The translations under genes and the position numbers were made by a program. Below, piece by piece: positions 1 through 9,929 of a stretch of 64,000 nucleotides of DNA. The first letter of the stretch is position 1. The number at the start of each line of letters is the position of its first letter. This DNA is from Oreohelix idahoensis (Eukaryota; Mollusca; Gastropoda; Stylommatophora; Oreohelicidae): assembly GCA_024509875.1 (NCBI GenBank), contig JAMPIV010010573.1, positions 186,001-250,000 on the forward strand, read 5' to 3'. The notes under the pieces are model-generated. The model worked only from the letters and a program-made list of their open reading frames with translations, had not been told where the DNA came from and ran no database searches.

Positions 1-480
1 GTGTGACTAGTACAAGGTATGCCGAGTTACATTGGTCTGGTACTAGTATTCGATAGGTACACATTTTCTTAATTGGAAATTTGTTAGCAACAATTTGCTG
101 CTATTTCTGTTAGTTGTGATGAGGTGTTCTTTTCTTCGTTGTTTTTGTTAATAATTTTGTGTCCCTTAGTTTTGTTTGATTTGTTTGTATAATTGTAGGT
201 CTCATCTTTTCTTTCATTTCAGTTTTTTACACCCTTATGTTTATACACTGTGGCGTTATTTGTCTTGTCATTTTATTATTGCAGTTATCATCACGGTTTC
301 TGTGATCATTTTTTTTCATTTCTTCTATTTAATTTAATTTGATCTCTGCAAATGTTTTCAGATTGTCTTTTCTTGTTTGTCATTTGTAATGTCTTTAGTT
401 GACATATGACGTATAGTGGTATACACTGATAGTATAGTACAGATCAGTACTCTCTGATTGTTATTGTTATAAAACAAAAT

Positions 481-709
481 ATACAAGACCTTTGTAAGGC
501 TTGTCTCCCAAAGTGATTGGTAAAGGAAATATTTTTTCCACAGGTACTCAAGTGATCTTTGATTACAGTGAGGTATACAAGACCTTTGTAAGGCTTGTCC
601 CCACAGTATTTGAGATACAATTATTGTTGTCCACAGGTACTCAAGTTATCATTGGTTATTATAAACCATACAAGTTTGGACTAAGACTAAGTCTAAGGTA
701 TAGACTTGT
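481..709 (+). repeat. Leader tandem repeat with three RNA hairpins (element A)
   Basis: Two 94-bp direct repeat units (481-574 and 575-668) and a partial third precede gag. Each unit begins with a predicted hairpin: 483-504 (ACAAG/CTTGT plus CCTT/AAGG), 577-598 (same stem), and 670-709 (ACAAGT/ACTTGT with inner GACT/AGTC). Each is followed by a C-rich box such as TCTCCCA. Elements B and C have two analogous hairpins with different bases. Function is unknown; a packaging or translation signal is an inference. Confidence 0.7.
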
Positions 710-740
710 CTCCCATTAACTTGAAAGAGGGTAATTTATT

Positions 741-751
741 TACTTTTTCAG
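741..751 (+). promoter_or_regulatory. Candidate 3' splice site upstream of gag (element A)
   Basis: A pyrimidine run ending in CAG lies 22 nt before the gag ATG. Elements B (43918-43919) and C keep a longer T-run plus CAG at the same place, although the surrounding leader has diverged. This fits a leader intron whose removal places gag near the 5' end of the message. No donor was identified, so this is a suggestion only. Confidence 0.4.
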
Positions 752-773
752 GTTTCTGATTTAAGAAGACAAT

Positions 774-3700
774 ATGTCTACATTAGATTATTTCATTATA
801 CAAGGAAAATCTCTTGATAAGACTGGAAAAGACTTAGAACAATGGGCTGTTGCTCAATATGACAAAGCATTAGCTGCAGAAGAGAAAAAAATTGCTGCTG
901 CTGTTGAAGAAAGAAAAGCTGCTGCTGAGGAAAAAAAAGCTGCGGCTGAGGAGAGAAAACTTCAAATAGAAGAAAAAAAAGCTGCTGCAGAAGAAAGGAA
1001 AGCCTTAGCTAAAGAAAAAAGATTAGAAAAAGAAGCTGATACTGCTGCTGAACTTAAGAAATTGCAGATGCAAGTGGAGGAAAGGAGATTTGAGGCAGAA
1101 CAGAAGAAATTAGAAGCTGATGCAGAGCAGAAAAAATTAGAAGTTGCTGCTGCTGCAGAGCAGAGAAAATTAGAAGTTGCTGCAGAACAGAAAAAATTAG
1201 AAGCTGCTGCAGAACAGAAAAAACTAGAAGTTGCTGCTGCTGCAGAACAGAAAAAACTAGAAGTTGCTGCTGCTGCAGAACAGAAAAAATTAGAAGCGGC
1301 TGCAGAACAGAAAAGATTAGATAGAGAAGCTGAAGAGAGAAAAGCAATAAGAGAACATGAGTTTGAATTAGAGAAATTAAAATTGACATGTATGAGTAAT
1401 GTTAATCAGGCATCTGGTGGTAATGGTAAACCCTTTGTGTACAAGGTCAAAGTACCAGCGTTTAACCCTACCAGTGATGACATAACATTTTGGCTTTCTA
1501 GATTTGAACGGGCTTGTCGATCTCATAATGTTGACAAATCACAGTATGTGAATCAGTTGTCTGAAAATCTAAAAGGGGAGTCTCTGAGTAAGTTATATTT
1601 CGTTGAAGAGGCCGACAAAGACAATTATGATGCTGTTAGGGCAGCTTTGATAAAGAGATATCAGCTGTCTGAGGAAGGTTACCGTCTTTTGTTTAAAACA
1701 ATGAGACCTGAGGTAGGTGTAGAATTCTCAGATTTCATCTCAAAAGCACGAATTACACTTTCACGATGGATTGAATTATCCAAAACAGAGAAAACATTTG
1801 ATGGTCTTACAGATTTATTGCTAAGAGACAAGGTCATGTCTTCTGTAAATAAATCATTCCTAGAGTTCTTACATGAGCGTAAACCTAGTACAATAAAGCA
1901 AATGGAAGAATATTGTGACCAGTATGCCACGGCACACCCTGACATGATTCTTAGTAACTCTAACATTAAAGAGAGTATGCCAGTTGCTTCGGCAACAGAA
2001 TATAATCAGAATTACTCACACAAATTCCAAGGAGCTAAAAATAAATTTGATAAAAAGGTTAATTGGGATAAGTATCAAAACCAAGATAACCGCTCAAATC
2101 AGAGTTCTTCTTCGAAGAACTGGAATCGGGCTGATAGTCCTCGACACGCGAGGGGTGCCCATAATGTTAGAAATTCTCGGAAAGGGAGTAGCTATAGGAA
2201 CTACCCAAGTGCTTCATGGAGACAAAAGAAACAATATTACAGGGATACTCAATATAATGAGCATGATGATTATGATCATGAATATTATGATTCAAACCCA
2301 AATAGGGGTTATAACAGAGGCAATAATAATTATAGAGACAATTATAACCGAGGTAGATCACAACACAAAAGACATGGTAAATCGTATTACCAGGCAAACT
2401 CTGCACAACAGGAGTTCCACGACACCGATAATCAGAATAATGATAAAAAAGACTCCAATAGTGTAGCGAATTCCGCTTTTGATTTTGCTAGAGCATCTGA
2501 GTGTTCGCAATGCAAAACATTATTCGATCCAACCACAGTGTCTACTTTAAGCTGCGGTCACCCACTTCCCGCTCTCCATGCGTCAATCGCGCATAATGGA
2601 AGGGGTGCTCTTGTCTTTAATAGGGGCCTAATAGATGGTACTCCGGTATCAATTCTTTTCGACTCGGGGTGCACTACCATTGGAGTGAGGCAATCACTCG
2701 TAAATCCTTCTCGAGCTACAGGCAATATAGTCAAATGTGTAACATTTGGTGGCACATTGGAGAAGTACTCCACTGCCATTATCAATATTGCTACGCCTTT
2801 CTTTACAGGAGAGGTGCAAGCATGTCTCTTGCCGAATCCGATCGCTGATCTTATCATCGGTCGCATTCATGGAGTGAAAGAATGCACTCCACAGCAAATT
2901 TCTAATTGGGAAAATGTTCATATGCAATCTGCTAATGCAGTAATCACTAGGGCTCAAGCTCTCAATATGCCACAATCTTCACATTCTGAAGATGATGATG
3001 CGCAGATCCAAGATGATCCCTTGGAGATTTCCCACGATGCCTTTATCAAACAGCAGGAAGATGATCCTACTCTAAAGAAATTCTTTACTCTGGCAACAAA
3101 AGGTGATCCGAATAAGGATACAAATCGTAAATCTTGGATTACGATGAAGAATGGCGTACTTGTACGTATGGTACAAGACTCCGCTAAGTCCATTCATTCT
3201 CAAATCCTTGTGCCTAAAAATATGAGAGTTAAAATCTTACAGCACGCTCATGATTCGCAGTGTGCTGGACATATGGGTTTTTCCCGTACTAAAGCTAGAG
3301 TTCTTCAATCTTTCTTTTGGCCTGCTGTGAATAAGGACATACGAATCTATTGTCGATCTTGTAAAGTATGTCAAGAGATTAAATCCAGAGGTCCACGCCA
3401 TGATGCACCTATTCAGGCTGCAGACATTCCCATTCGGCCATTTCAAAAAATGGCGATAGACATCATTGGTCCATTTAAGATAAAGTCTGCTAGAGGACAC
3501 CAATTTATTTTGACGTGTGTTGATATGTGCACACGTTGGCCGGAGGCTGTTCCTCTAAAGAGCATAACTACTGCTGATATCGCAGATGCTCTTTGGTTAA
3601 TATTTTCTCGTCTGGGGTTTCCAGCAGAAATATTATCCGACCATGGTACCCAACTCATATCGGATACCATGTCTCAAGTAATGTCGACTCTGAAGATAGA

Positions 3701-5834
3701 GAGATCGCTGAGTAGTATTTATCATCCTATGTCCAATGGGATGGTGGAGCGTTTGAATAGAACTCTGAAAAACCTACTAGGTAAGATAACAGAAGATCAT
3801 CCTCAGGATTGGGATAGGGTTTTACCCGCGGCTCTCTTTGCATATAGAGAGGTCGCCAACGAACATACAGGATTTTCTCCCTTTGAACTTGTCTTTGGCG
3901 CGAAACCGCGAGGTCCTATGTCCTTACTTCATGATCTTATAACTGCTGATAATATTGTCGATGACACAAAATCCTCTTATGAATATGTCATCGCACTTAG
4001 ACACAAGATTATTGAAGCATGCAAATTGGCAACTGCTTCTTCTGAATTTGCGAAACAGAAGGCAAGGGAATTTGCCAATAAAAAGAGATGTTTGCGTCAA
4101 CGTTGTCCAGGTGACAAAGCATTTGTCTTGCTACCTTGTAGGGAAAATAGACTTCTCATTTCTTGGAAAGGTCCGTACGATATAATATCAAAGGTTTCCG
4201 ATGTTGACTATATCGTCGATATTGACGGGAAGCGTAAAACCTTCCACATCAACATGCTCACGGAATTCCATGAACGTCCTGATTATTTACAACCTGTTTT
4301 CCAGGCAACGGACGATTTTCCAGTCCAACATGGACAGTACTCATCTCTGTCAGTAATACAGGATGAGGAAACGAGTTTCTCGGATGTAAATTTACCTTTT
4401 CCAATGATTCCTCTTCACTCTAATGAATCATGGAAAGATGTTGCAATTTCTCCAGAATTATCTCCGCAGAAACAAGTTTCTACTATGTTAGAACAATTTC
4501 AGGATGTCCTTACTGACATTCCTGGTCAAACTGATGTCATTCAACATGACATTATTCTTACTGACCATAGTCCTATAAGAGTCAGACCGTATCCTATTCC
4601 GATACATTTTCAAGCACAGGTAGAGAAAGAGTTAGATGAGATGATAGAGCTAAAAATTATAGAACCATCCACATCAGCATATTCTTCGCCGATGGTTATA
4701 GTACGGAAAAAAGACAATAACATACGTCTTTGCGTGGATTATCGCAAATTGAATCAAGTGACTAAATTCGATGCTGAGCCTATGCCTTTACTAGAAGAGC
4801 TACTTACGAGACTATCGAATTCTCACTTCTTTACTAAACTCGATTTGTCTAAGGGATATTGGCAAGTTCCACTATCCGAACACGCCAAACCGTTTACTGC
4901 TTTTTCGACGCCTAGGGGTCTATTCCAATGGAATTTCATGCCTTTCGGTCTTATGAACGCCCCTGCTACATTTGTACGCATGATGCGTCGAATCCTATCT
5001 CATCGCTCAGATGTCATTGCGTATCTTGATGACATCTGTCTTTTCAGTGATACTTGGAACGATCACTATAATGGTATAAATGAACTATTGTCTATCTTAC
5101 GCGAGCATAACCTGACAGCGAAACCATCGAAAGCATGTATTGGTTTTAGCGAAATATCTTTCTTAGGACACCGTGTTGGTCATGGGTTCCTAAAAACAGA
5201 AGACCATAATACAAGTAAGATACTTAACATTTCTATTCCTAAGACTAAAAAGCAAGTACGAAGTCTCTTAGGTCTAATACAATTTTATGGACGATTCATC
5301 CCGAATCTGTCCTCCATTATGTCACCTCTTTCTTCCTTGCTAAAGAAAGGGTCTCCTAATGTAGTCCATTGGACTCAAGAATGTCAATCCTCTTTGGATA
5401 AGGTTAAAACTATGTTTTCTACTTCACCTATCCTAGTATTGCCTTCTAAGGATAAGACATTTATTCTTCGTAGTGACGCTTCATCCACCGGGATTGGAGC
5501 TGCACTAATGCAAGAGTACTCTGGAACTCTGCATCCGGTGATGTATATTTCTCGGAAATTAAATGCCGCAGAGAAGAATTACTCGGTCCTAGACCGTGAA
5601 TTATTGGCTATGGTTTGGTCAATCCTTAAACTGCAAAGATTTCTTCTGGGCGCGCATTTCGTTGTGGAAACTGACCAGAAGGCTCTTACGGCTATTCAGA
5701 GTAAAAATCTGAAGAGCGCGAGATCAACGCGATTCGCGATTGCTCTACAGCCATTTCATTTTTCGGTGCGAGCTATCCGTGGGTCAGAAAATGTGATGGC
5801 AGATATTTTGTCTAGATGCCCACATGATTCATAA
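774..5834 (+). CDS. gag-pol: Gag-Pol polyprotein, domain order Gag-PR-INT-RT-RNaseH
   Basis: This is one 1686-residue frame with no internal stop. Residues ~30-205 form an Ala/Glu/Lys/Gln coiled coil with tandem AAAEQKKLE-type repeats. Residues ~225-400 are a retrotransposon Gag region, and ~420-570 an Asn/Arg/Tyr-rich basic tract. A CxxC...CGH motif lies near 590. The aspartic protease motif FDSGCTT is near 630. Integrase follows: an HHCC-type zinc module ending CRSCKVC, then D (AIDIIG, ~895), D (LSDHGTQ, ~956) and E (VERLNR, ~991), and a GPY/F-like module (WKGPYDI, ~1131). Reverse transcriptase with YLDD (~1417) and RNase H (LRSDAS, ~1567) come last. Integrase before RT is the Gmr1-type order. 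The start matches the MSTLD start of elements B and C. It looks potentially active. Confidence 0.93.
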   Translation: MSTLDYFIIQGKSLDKTGKDLEQWAVAQYDKALAAEEKKIAAAVEERKAAAEEKKAAAEERKLQIEEKKAAAEERKALAKEKRLEKEADTAAELKKLQMQVEERRFEAEQKKLEADAEQKKLEVAAAAEQRKLEVAAEQKKLEAAAEQKKLEVAAAAEQKKLEVAAAAEQKKLEAAAEQKRLDREAEERKAIREHEFELEKLKLTCMSNVNQASGGNGKPFVYKVKVPAFNPTSDDITFWLSRFERACRSHNVDKSQYVNQLSENLKGESLSKLYFVEEADKDNYDAVRAALIKRYQLSEEGYRLLFKTMRPEVGVEFSDFISKARITLSRWIELSKTEKTFDGLTDLLLRDKVMSSVNKSFLEFLHERKPSTIKQMEEYCDQYATAHPDMILSNSNIKESMPVASATEYNQNYSHKFQGAKNKFDKKVNWDKYQNQDNRSNQSSSSKNWNRADSPRHARGAHNVRNSRKGSSYRNYPSASWRQKKQYYRDTQYNEHDDYDHEYYDSNPNRGYNRGNNNYRDNYNRGRSQHKRHGKSYYQANSAQQEFHDTDNQNNDKKDSNSVANSAFDFARASECSQCKTLFDPTTVSTLSCGHPLPALHASIAHNGRGALVFNRGLIDGTPVSILFDSGCTTIGVRQSLVNPSRATGNIVKCVTFGGTLEKYSTAIINIATPFFTGEVQACLLPNPIADLIIGRIHGVKECTPQQISNWENVHMQSANAVITRAQALNMPQSSHSEDDDAQIQDDPLEISHDAFIKQQEDDPTLKKFFTLATKGDPNKDTNRKSWITMKNGVLVRMVQDSAKSIHSQILVPKNMRVKILQHAHDSQCAGHMGFSRTKARVLQSFFWPAVNKDIRIYCRSCKVCQEIKSRGPRHDAPIQAADIPIRPFQKMAIDIIGPFKIKSARGHQFILTCVDMCTRWPEAVPLKSITTADIADALWLIFSRLGFPAEILSDHGTQLISDTMSQVMSTLKIERSLSSIYHPMSNGMVERLNRTLKNLLGKITEDHPQDWDRVLPAALFAYREVANEHTGFSPFELVFGAKPRGPMSLLHDLITADNIVDDTKSSYEYVIALRHKIIEACKLATASSEFAKQKAREFANKKRCLRQRCPGDKAFVLLPCRENRLLISWKGPYDIISKVSDVDYIVDIDGKRKTFHINMLTEFHERPDYLQPVFQATDDFPVQHGQYSSLSVIQDEETSFSDVNLPFPMIPLHSNESWKDVAISPELSPQKQVSTMLEQFQDVLTDIPGQTDVIQHDIILTDHSPIRVRPYPIPIHFQAQVEKELDEMIELKIIEPSTSAYSSPMVIVRKKDNNIRLCVDYRKLNQVTKFDAEPMPLLEELLTRLSNSHFFTKLDLSKGYWQVPLSEHAKPFTAFSTPRGLFQWNFMPFGLMNAPATFVRMMRRILSHRSDVIAYLDDICLFSDTWNDHYNGINELLSILREHNLTAKPSKACIGFSEISFLGHRVGHGFLKTEDHNTSKILNISIPKTKKQVRSLLGLIQFYGRFIPNLSSIMSPLSSLLKKGSPNVVHWTQECQSSLDKVKTMFSTSPILVLPSKDKTFILRSDASSTGIGAALMQEYSGTLHPVMYISRKLNAAEKNYSVLDRELLAMVWSILKLQRFLLGAHFVVETDQKALTAIQSKNLKSARSTRFAIALQPFHFSVRAIRGSENVMADILSRCPHDS

Positions 5835-6198
5835 CTGTTATACAACTTTGATACAGTTGTTTCTATGTTGAAATGTGTACACATATGTAATATATCATAT
5901 ATTGATTGTAACACTACTTAGCGGTTCATTGATATGTATTCACCGCTGATTTTTCAATGGTTTTCGTCTTTGATGATCATGATGTTAAGATATCTTAGAT
6001 GAAATTTACGTATAAACTAATGTGGAAATTGTGTCATTGCTAATATTGTAGTATGCGTTGGTGACACCTCTCTGGAAATATTTATACTTAGAGAAGTACT
6101 TTCTCTAAGGTCATAAAACTTATGCTTATCATCTGCGCATTGTTATTGGTGCGTTGTGAGCCTATTGTATGTTGCTCCTAGATGTATTTCCCGAGGGG
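5835..6198 (+). other. 3' untranslated region of element A
   Basis: AT-rich non-coding sequence between the pol stop and the presumed 3' LTR. It ends in a short purine-rich tract (CCGAGGGG) just before a TG dinucleotide, a plausible polypurine tract. Elements B and C have a similar ~440-bp spacer here. Confidence 0.5.
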
Positions 6199-7600
6199 TG
6201 TGGTAATCTGTTGCGTGCATATTTTGACGCACATTTTACAAAAATTGATATGGCTATTTGATATGGGAAAATATAGACATGCATTCATTTGTGTATGAAA
6301 ATGCTGTCTATGGTAAAAGCGAGATAATCCATGTTTGATTCACACTTTTGATTATAGGAGTAATCGTTCTGGATATTGATCCGGCGCAAGGATAGTGCGC
6401 TTGCGTTTGTACTTATTTTTTAGGGCCAGAAAATATATTAATTTGCTTATTGTGTTTATGGCCTGAATTCATATGTATTACATATTATTAGTACAAGTAG
6501 AATCAGTCCTATATTGTATATTTTGGATGGGTAGGAGGGACTAGATTCTTGTATTCCGGTCTAGCGGAAGTATGAGTTGTCTTGACAAGTCGTGATGAGT
6601 TCCGATGTACTGCTTACAAATGGCGGGGTACGTTTTTCTAGAGCTGGTCCTTTCGTCAGGAAAAAATGTCTTACGAAGTGGTATTTCTTCTGAAGGAGAT
6701 GGTGTCTCTACGATAGTTTGTGTTCGAGACTCTCCTTATGTCAGTATATAGATGATTCGGACTCCAGGTAAACCCAGCTCCTATTTTGATGATCTCTCGT
6801 CGGTTAGGCCTAGCTTGACTTTTGGTGCTTCGTTATGCTAGTGTCGTGTTTGGTATCGACGAAGATGACAGATTTTCCTGCAGCGGTTATGGCTACGTGA
6901 AATTAACCTGATCACCGTAGAGCTGTATGGAAACATTTATGAAATCCTTTATATACCCATTACAAATTAACTCTGGCTTATATTCTCCTCCCTATGCATG
7001 AGTGAACGACAACTCAGGGAGGTAGCCATGTTGGATTTCGGTCATCATATGTTTTGATCACTGCCAAGAGAACAGATTATTTATCTTATTATCGGACAGT
7101 GACAGAGAGATCTCAATCCTGCTAGAAACCCCCTTTCGTGGTTCCATAATCTATACTACAAACTATGGACGTCAAGTAACTTTAGTTATTTATCGATTCC
7201 TTCACTGACGCGTTTAGTCAGATAGGGGAATGCGGCCATAATGTATCATGACATTGAACTTTGATGTACTGCCATTATTTCTGAATGTGTCATGACTTCA
7301 GATCTGCTATGTATACCTACAAATTGATATGTCAACGAACCATGATGTACTCGTATGTCCCAGTGTGTACGTCTGAATAAATTGAGTAAACTAAGATTCC
7401 AGCAGTCTGCATTGGTGCCTTGTAGACAAGTGTGAGTGGTTATATTGGTCAGCACACGAACAGTACACCATTCGCGGTAATCACACTCTACACTTCTACT
7501 TCATACATACACCATCCTGCGTCGGCTGAAGTGACCAAGTTCAGGGCCTGCTTCCCCTGGAGCCTTTGCCTTCCCTAACTCAGGACTAGGGTGAGTTACC
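6199..7600 (+). repeat. 3' LTR of element A (boundaries approximate)
   Basis: Begins TGTGGTAATC after a purine-rich tract. Around 6461 it matches the solo LTR at 28035-30554 (GCCTGAATT block). It carries the dyad TGACGCGTTTAGTCA at 7206-7220, also present in the B and C LTRs, and a CATTCGCG block at ~7471 shared with B. The right boundary is not resolved. Sequence from ~7530 on may belong to a different repeat. Confidence 0.6.
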
Positions 7601-7769
7601 CATTTACAGCTGGGTAGACTGGAGCATGCCTGATCTCAACAACACACCACTCTTCCTTACAGAGCAGACAGACTGATACTTTACAGTGGTGTACTACAGG
7701 TGTAGTAAGAAATAACGTCTTTACAACCAGGCAGTGACGGGATTCCTACCGACTTAATTATATGCTGTA

Positions 7770-7963
7770 AGAGCACGCTATTACATCCCCTGTATAGGGT
7801 GCTGCGCCAGCGCTGGGAAGAGACAATCATTCCTCAAGACATGCGAAATGCCAAAATTGTAACACTGTTTAAAAATAAAGGAGACATAAGTGATTGCAAT
7901 AACTACAGAGGCATCTCTTCTTGGTATTGGTGGTAAGGTTTTTGCCAGAGTCATCGCTCTGAG
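7770..7963 (+). pseudogene. LINE reverse-transcriptase fragment (upstream part)
   Basis: Conceptual translation gives IPQDMRNAKIVTLF, then DCNNYRGIS, then GIGGKVFARVIALR, which are conserved RT blocks of APE-type LINEs. A small indel interrupts the frame near the NYRGIS block. The downstream half of apparently the same LINE type resumes near 9930, so the intervening ~2 kb is probably inserted. A 26-bp direct repeat (CTGAGAGTTGCAAAAT core, 7957 and 7983) lies at the break. Confidence 0.65.
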
Positions 7964-8850
7964 AGTTGCAAAATACCAACGCCCTGAGAGTTGCAAAATT
8001 CAACGCGCCGTGCCAGCGCAACGCTTAGAGCGTTGTTTTTAGTTTATAACGAATAAACCCCCAAAAACGTCCGTTTAATGCAGTTCATATTTTAAAACTC
8101 GTAGAAGGACTTCAGCTACTATTTAAACAACTAATTTTACTGTAGTTAAGCAGCATATGTGTGAATGTTATTATCACAATGTGTGTGACGATTCACGTGT
8201 TTGCGTTGTTATTGCTAGAGAAATATGTCATGCTTTATATTTACATTTTCTAAGTCTCCTAAGCGAATAATTGTGTCAAACTATTTTGAAACATTGCTGA
8301 CATTGATGATGATTGTTTGGTAGTCAGTTTGTTGTCAAAATACGGAATCGGTGCAGAAAAGCTAGACACATTAGATTTAGTTGATGAGTGGGCGTAGTTA
8401 TATTCTGGCCGATCAAAAAGCAACAAAACTAGACCTACCGTAACGTCTAATCACTAGTCCTAGGTTGAAGATGAAGCTAGGGATACTTTTAAAACATTAA
8501 AGAAGTGTAAAAAAGTTTTTATATAACGTTATTCTTCTTTATTTGTTTGAAAATTACGTAATGCACGATTGCATTTTATTTTTTTCTTACAATGGACCAG
8601 AGTAAAAACTGGTGTGAATAACGCTAAATGTACTAATTGTGGCCATAAGCAATGTTTTTTTTTTACTTTGTATATGGATTAACTTGATATTTGAAGACTA
8701 AAAAGAAAGTTTTATTATCTACAACAGTAATATGTCTTTGGTAAGGTCATATTCTCCAGGCATTGAAGGTAATTGAACACAGACAGAAACACAAAGAAAG
8801 TGTATAGCAACCAAGTATATTGACCAAACATTTCCAGCATAGCTTTGGAC
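7964..8850. other. Unassigned AT-rich sequence
   Basis: No ORF or recognised repeat. It contains a perfect 7-bp stem (CAACGCT / AGCGTTG, 8018-8034) and homopolymer runs. It is probably part of an inserted element separating two halves of a LINE. Confidence 0.4.
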
Positions 8851-8854
8851 ACAT

Positions 8855-9669
8855 GCATATACTGATGGTTCGGCAACAAATGCAGTTGAAAATGGGGTGC
8901 CGGCATCCTCATAAAATTAAAGAATAGAATTCACTCTATGGCAATTGCCACTGGAAAATACTGCAATAACTTCTGTGCTGAAGCAGAAGCCCTGAAACAA
9001 GCAGCTGAAACTCTTATTGAATGCAAAGCACAGGCAGAAAAACAGATAGTAATCTTTTTAGATGCCCTCTCAATAATATCAGCGCTGAAGAGCCACCAAA
9101 CTAAAGGATTGAAAGATCTGATAATCTCCCTTGAAAGACTAGCCGAATGCTTCAAGAAGTGCACTATCCAGTGGATACCAGCCCATTGCAACATACCAGG
9201 AAATAAGAAGGCAGATAGACTTGCTAAGGAAGGAGGTGCCTTACAACAAAATGATTTAGAGACAACTTATGCAACGGCAAAGACTACTATAAAGGCTACA
9301 TTCAAGTCCAAATGGGAAAGAGAGCACCCGGGACATTTGAAAAATGATGCATATCATCAACTATCCAGAAAAGAACAGGTCATCATTTTTCGGCTACGCA
9401 CTGGTCACAACAGATTGAGATACCATCTGTACCACAAATACAAAATTGGTGCAACAGATCTCTGCACTTGCGGTACCAGCCCAATGACAGCCGAACACCT
9501 GCTGCAATACTGCCCAACCTACAGTAATGAACGGAGTAGCATATGGCAACAACCCACTTCTGTCAACGAAAAACTGTTTGGAGATGTTGGGAGCCTTGGG
9601 TTGACTACTGCCTTTATTAGAGTCATAAATGTGGAAGTCTGAAGGCGAACGAGGAAGAAGAAGAAGAAG
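8855..9669 (+). pseudogene. LINE 3' end with RNase H domain, 5' truncated
   Basis: The RNase H fold starts at ~8855 with YTDGSA, whose D is catalytic. A frameshift near 8895 follows, then an open frame to 9642. Visible motifs are AEAEAL (catalytic E), FLDALSIISAL, and WIPAHCNIPGNKKADRLA with the conserved H and D. The tail GHNRLRYHLYHK...LCTCG...TAEHLLQYCP is the zinc-ribbon-like C-terminus usual after RNase H in I/Jockey-group LINEs. A (GAA)n tail follows at 9651-9669, typical of LINE 3' ends. The upstream RT and endonuclease are missing, consistent with 5' truncation at insertion. Confidence 0.8.
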
Positions 9670-9929
9670 AATATTCTACAGTTAAATTTTGAGTTTTTTT
9701 CAATTTTAAATGCAAAATGTTTTAAATATACCGAACACACTTGTGTTAATACTACCAAAGACCTTATATATTACAATTCTCTATCCATTTCCTTACAGTT
9801 TGGTATATAATAAGTACATGTTCACCAAAAAAAAAAAAGATTAACATAAAATTTACACTAAAAAACAGAACACTTCACCGTTTAGAATTCTTCAAAAAAT
9901 AATTATGGCACAGGGTGGAAAATAATTAT

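Larger units (their letters stand above)
1..7600 (+). mobile_element. LTR retrotransposon A (Gmr1-like Ty3/gypsy), 5' end outside window
   Basis: The window opens inside the element's leader: bases 60-120 resemble the leader of element B near 43410-43470. The order is leader with hairpin array (481-709), gag-pol (774-5834), a 3' untranslated stretch, then a 3' LTR from about 6199. The 5' LTR is not in the window. The right end is uncertain: similarity to the B LTR and to the solo LTR at 28035 fades around 7.5-7.6 kb and I found no target-site duplication. Pol has integrase before reverse transcriptase, the arrangement published for Gmr1-like elements. The open gag-pol frame suggests a fairly recent insertion. 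Confidence 0.85.

Noticed and set aside
1054..1389. Reverse-strand Leu/Gln-rich ORF opposite the Gag coiled coil, also opposite B and C
   Set aside because: Shadow of the GAA/GCT-rich coding strand; the sense frame is clearly the real one.
8018..8034. Perfect 7-bp hairpin CAACGCT / AGCGTTG
   Set aside because: Isolated short stem with no terminator or repeat context in a eukaryotic sequence.
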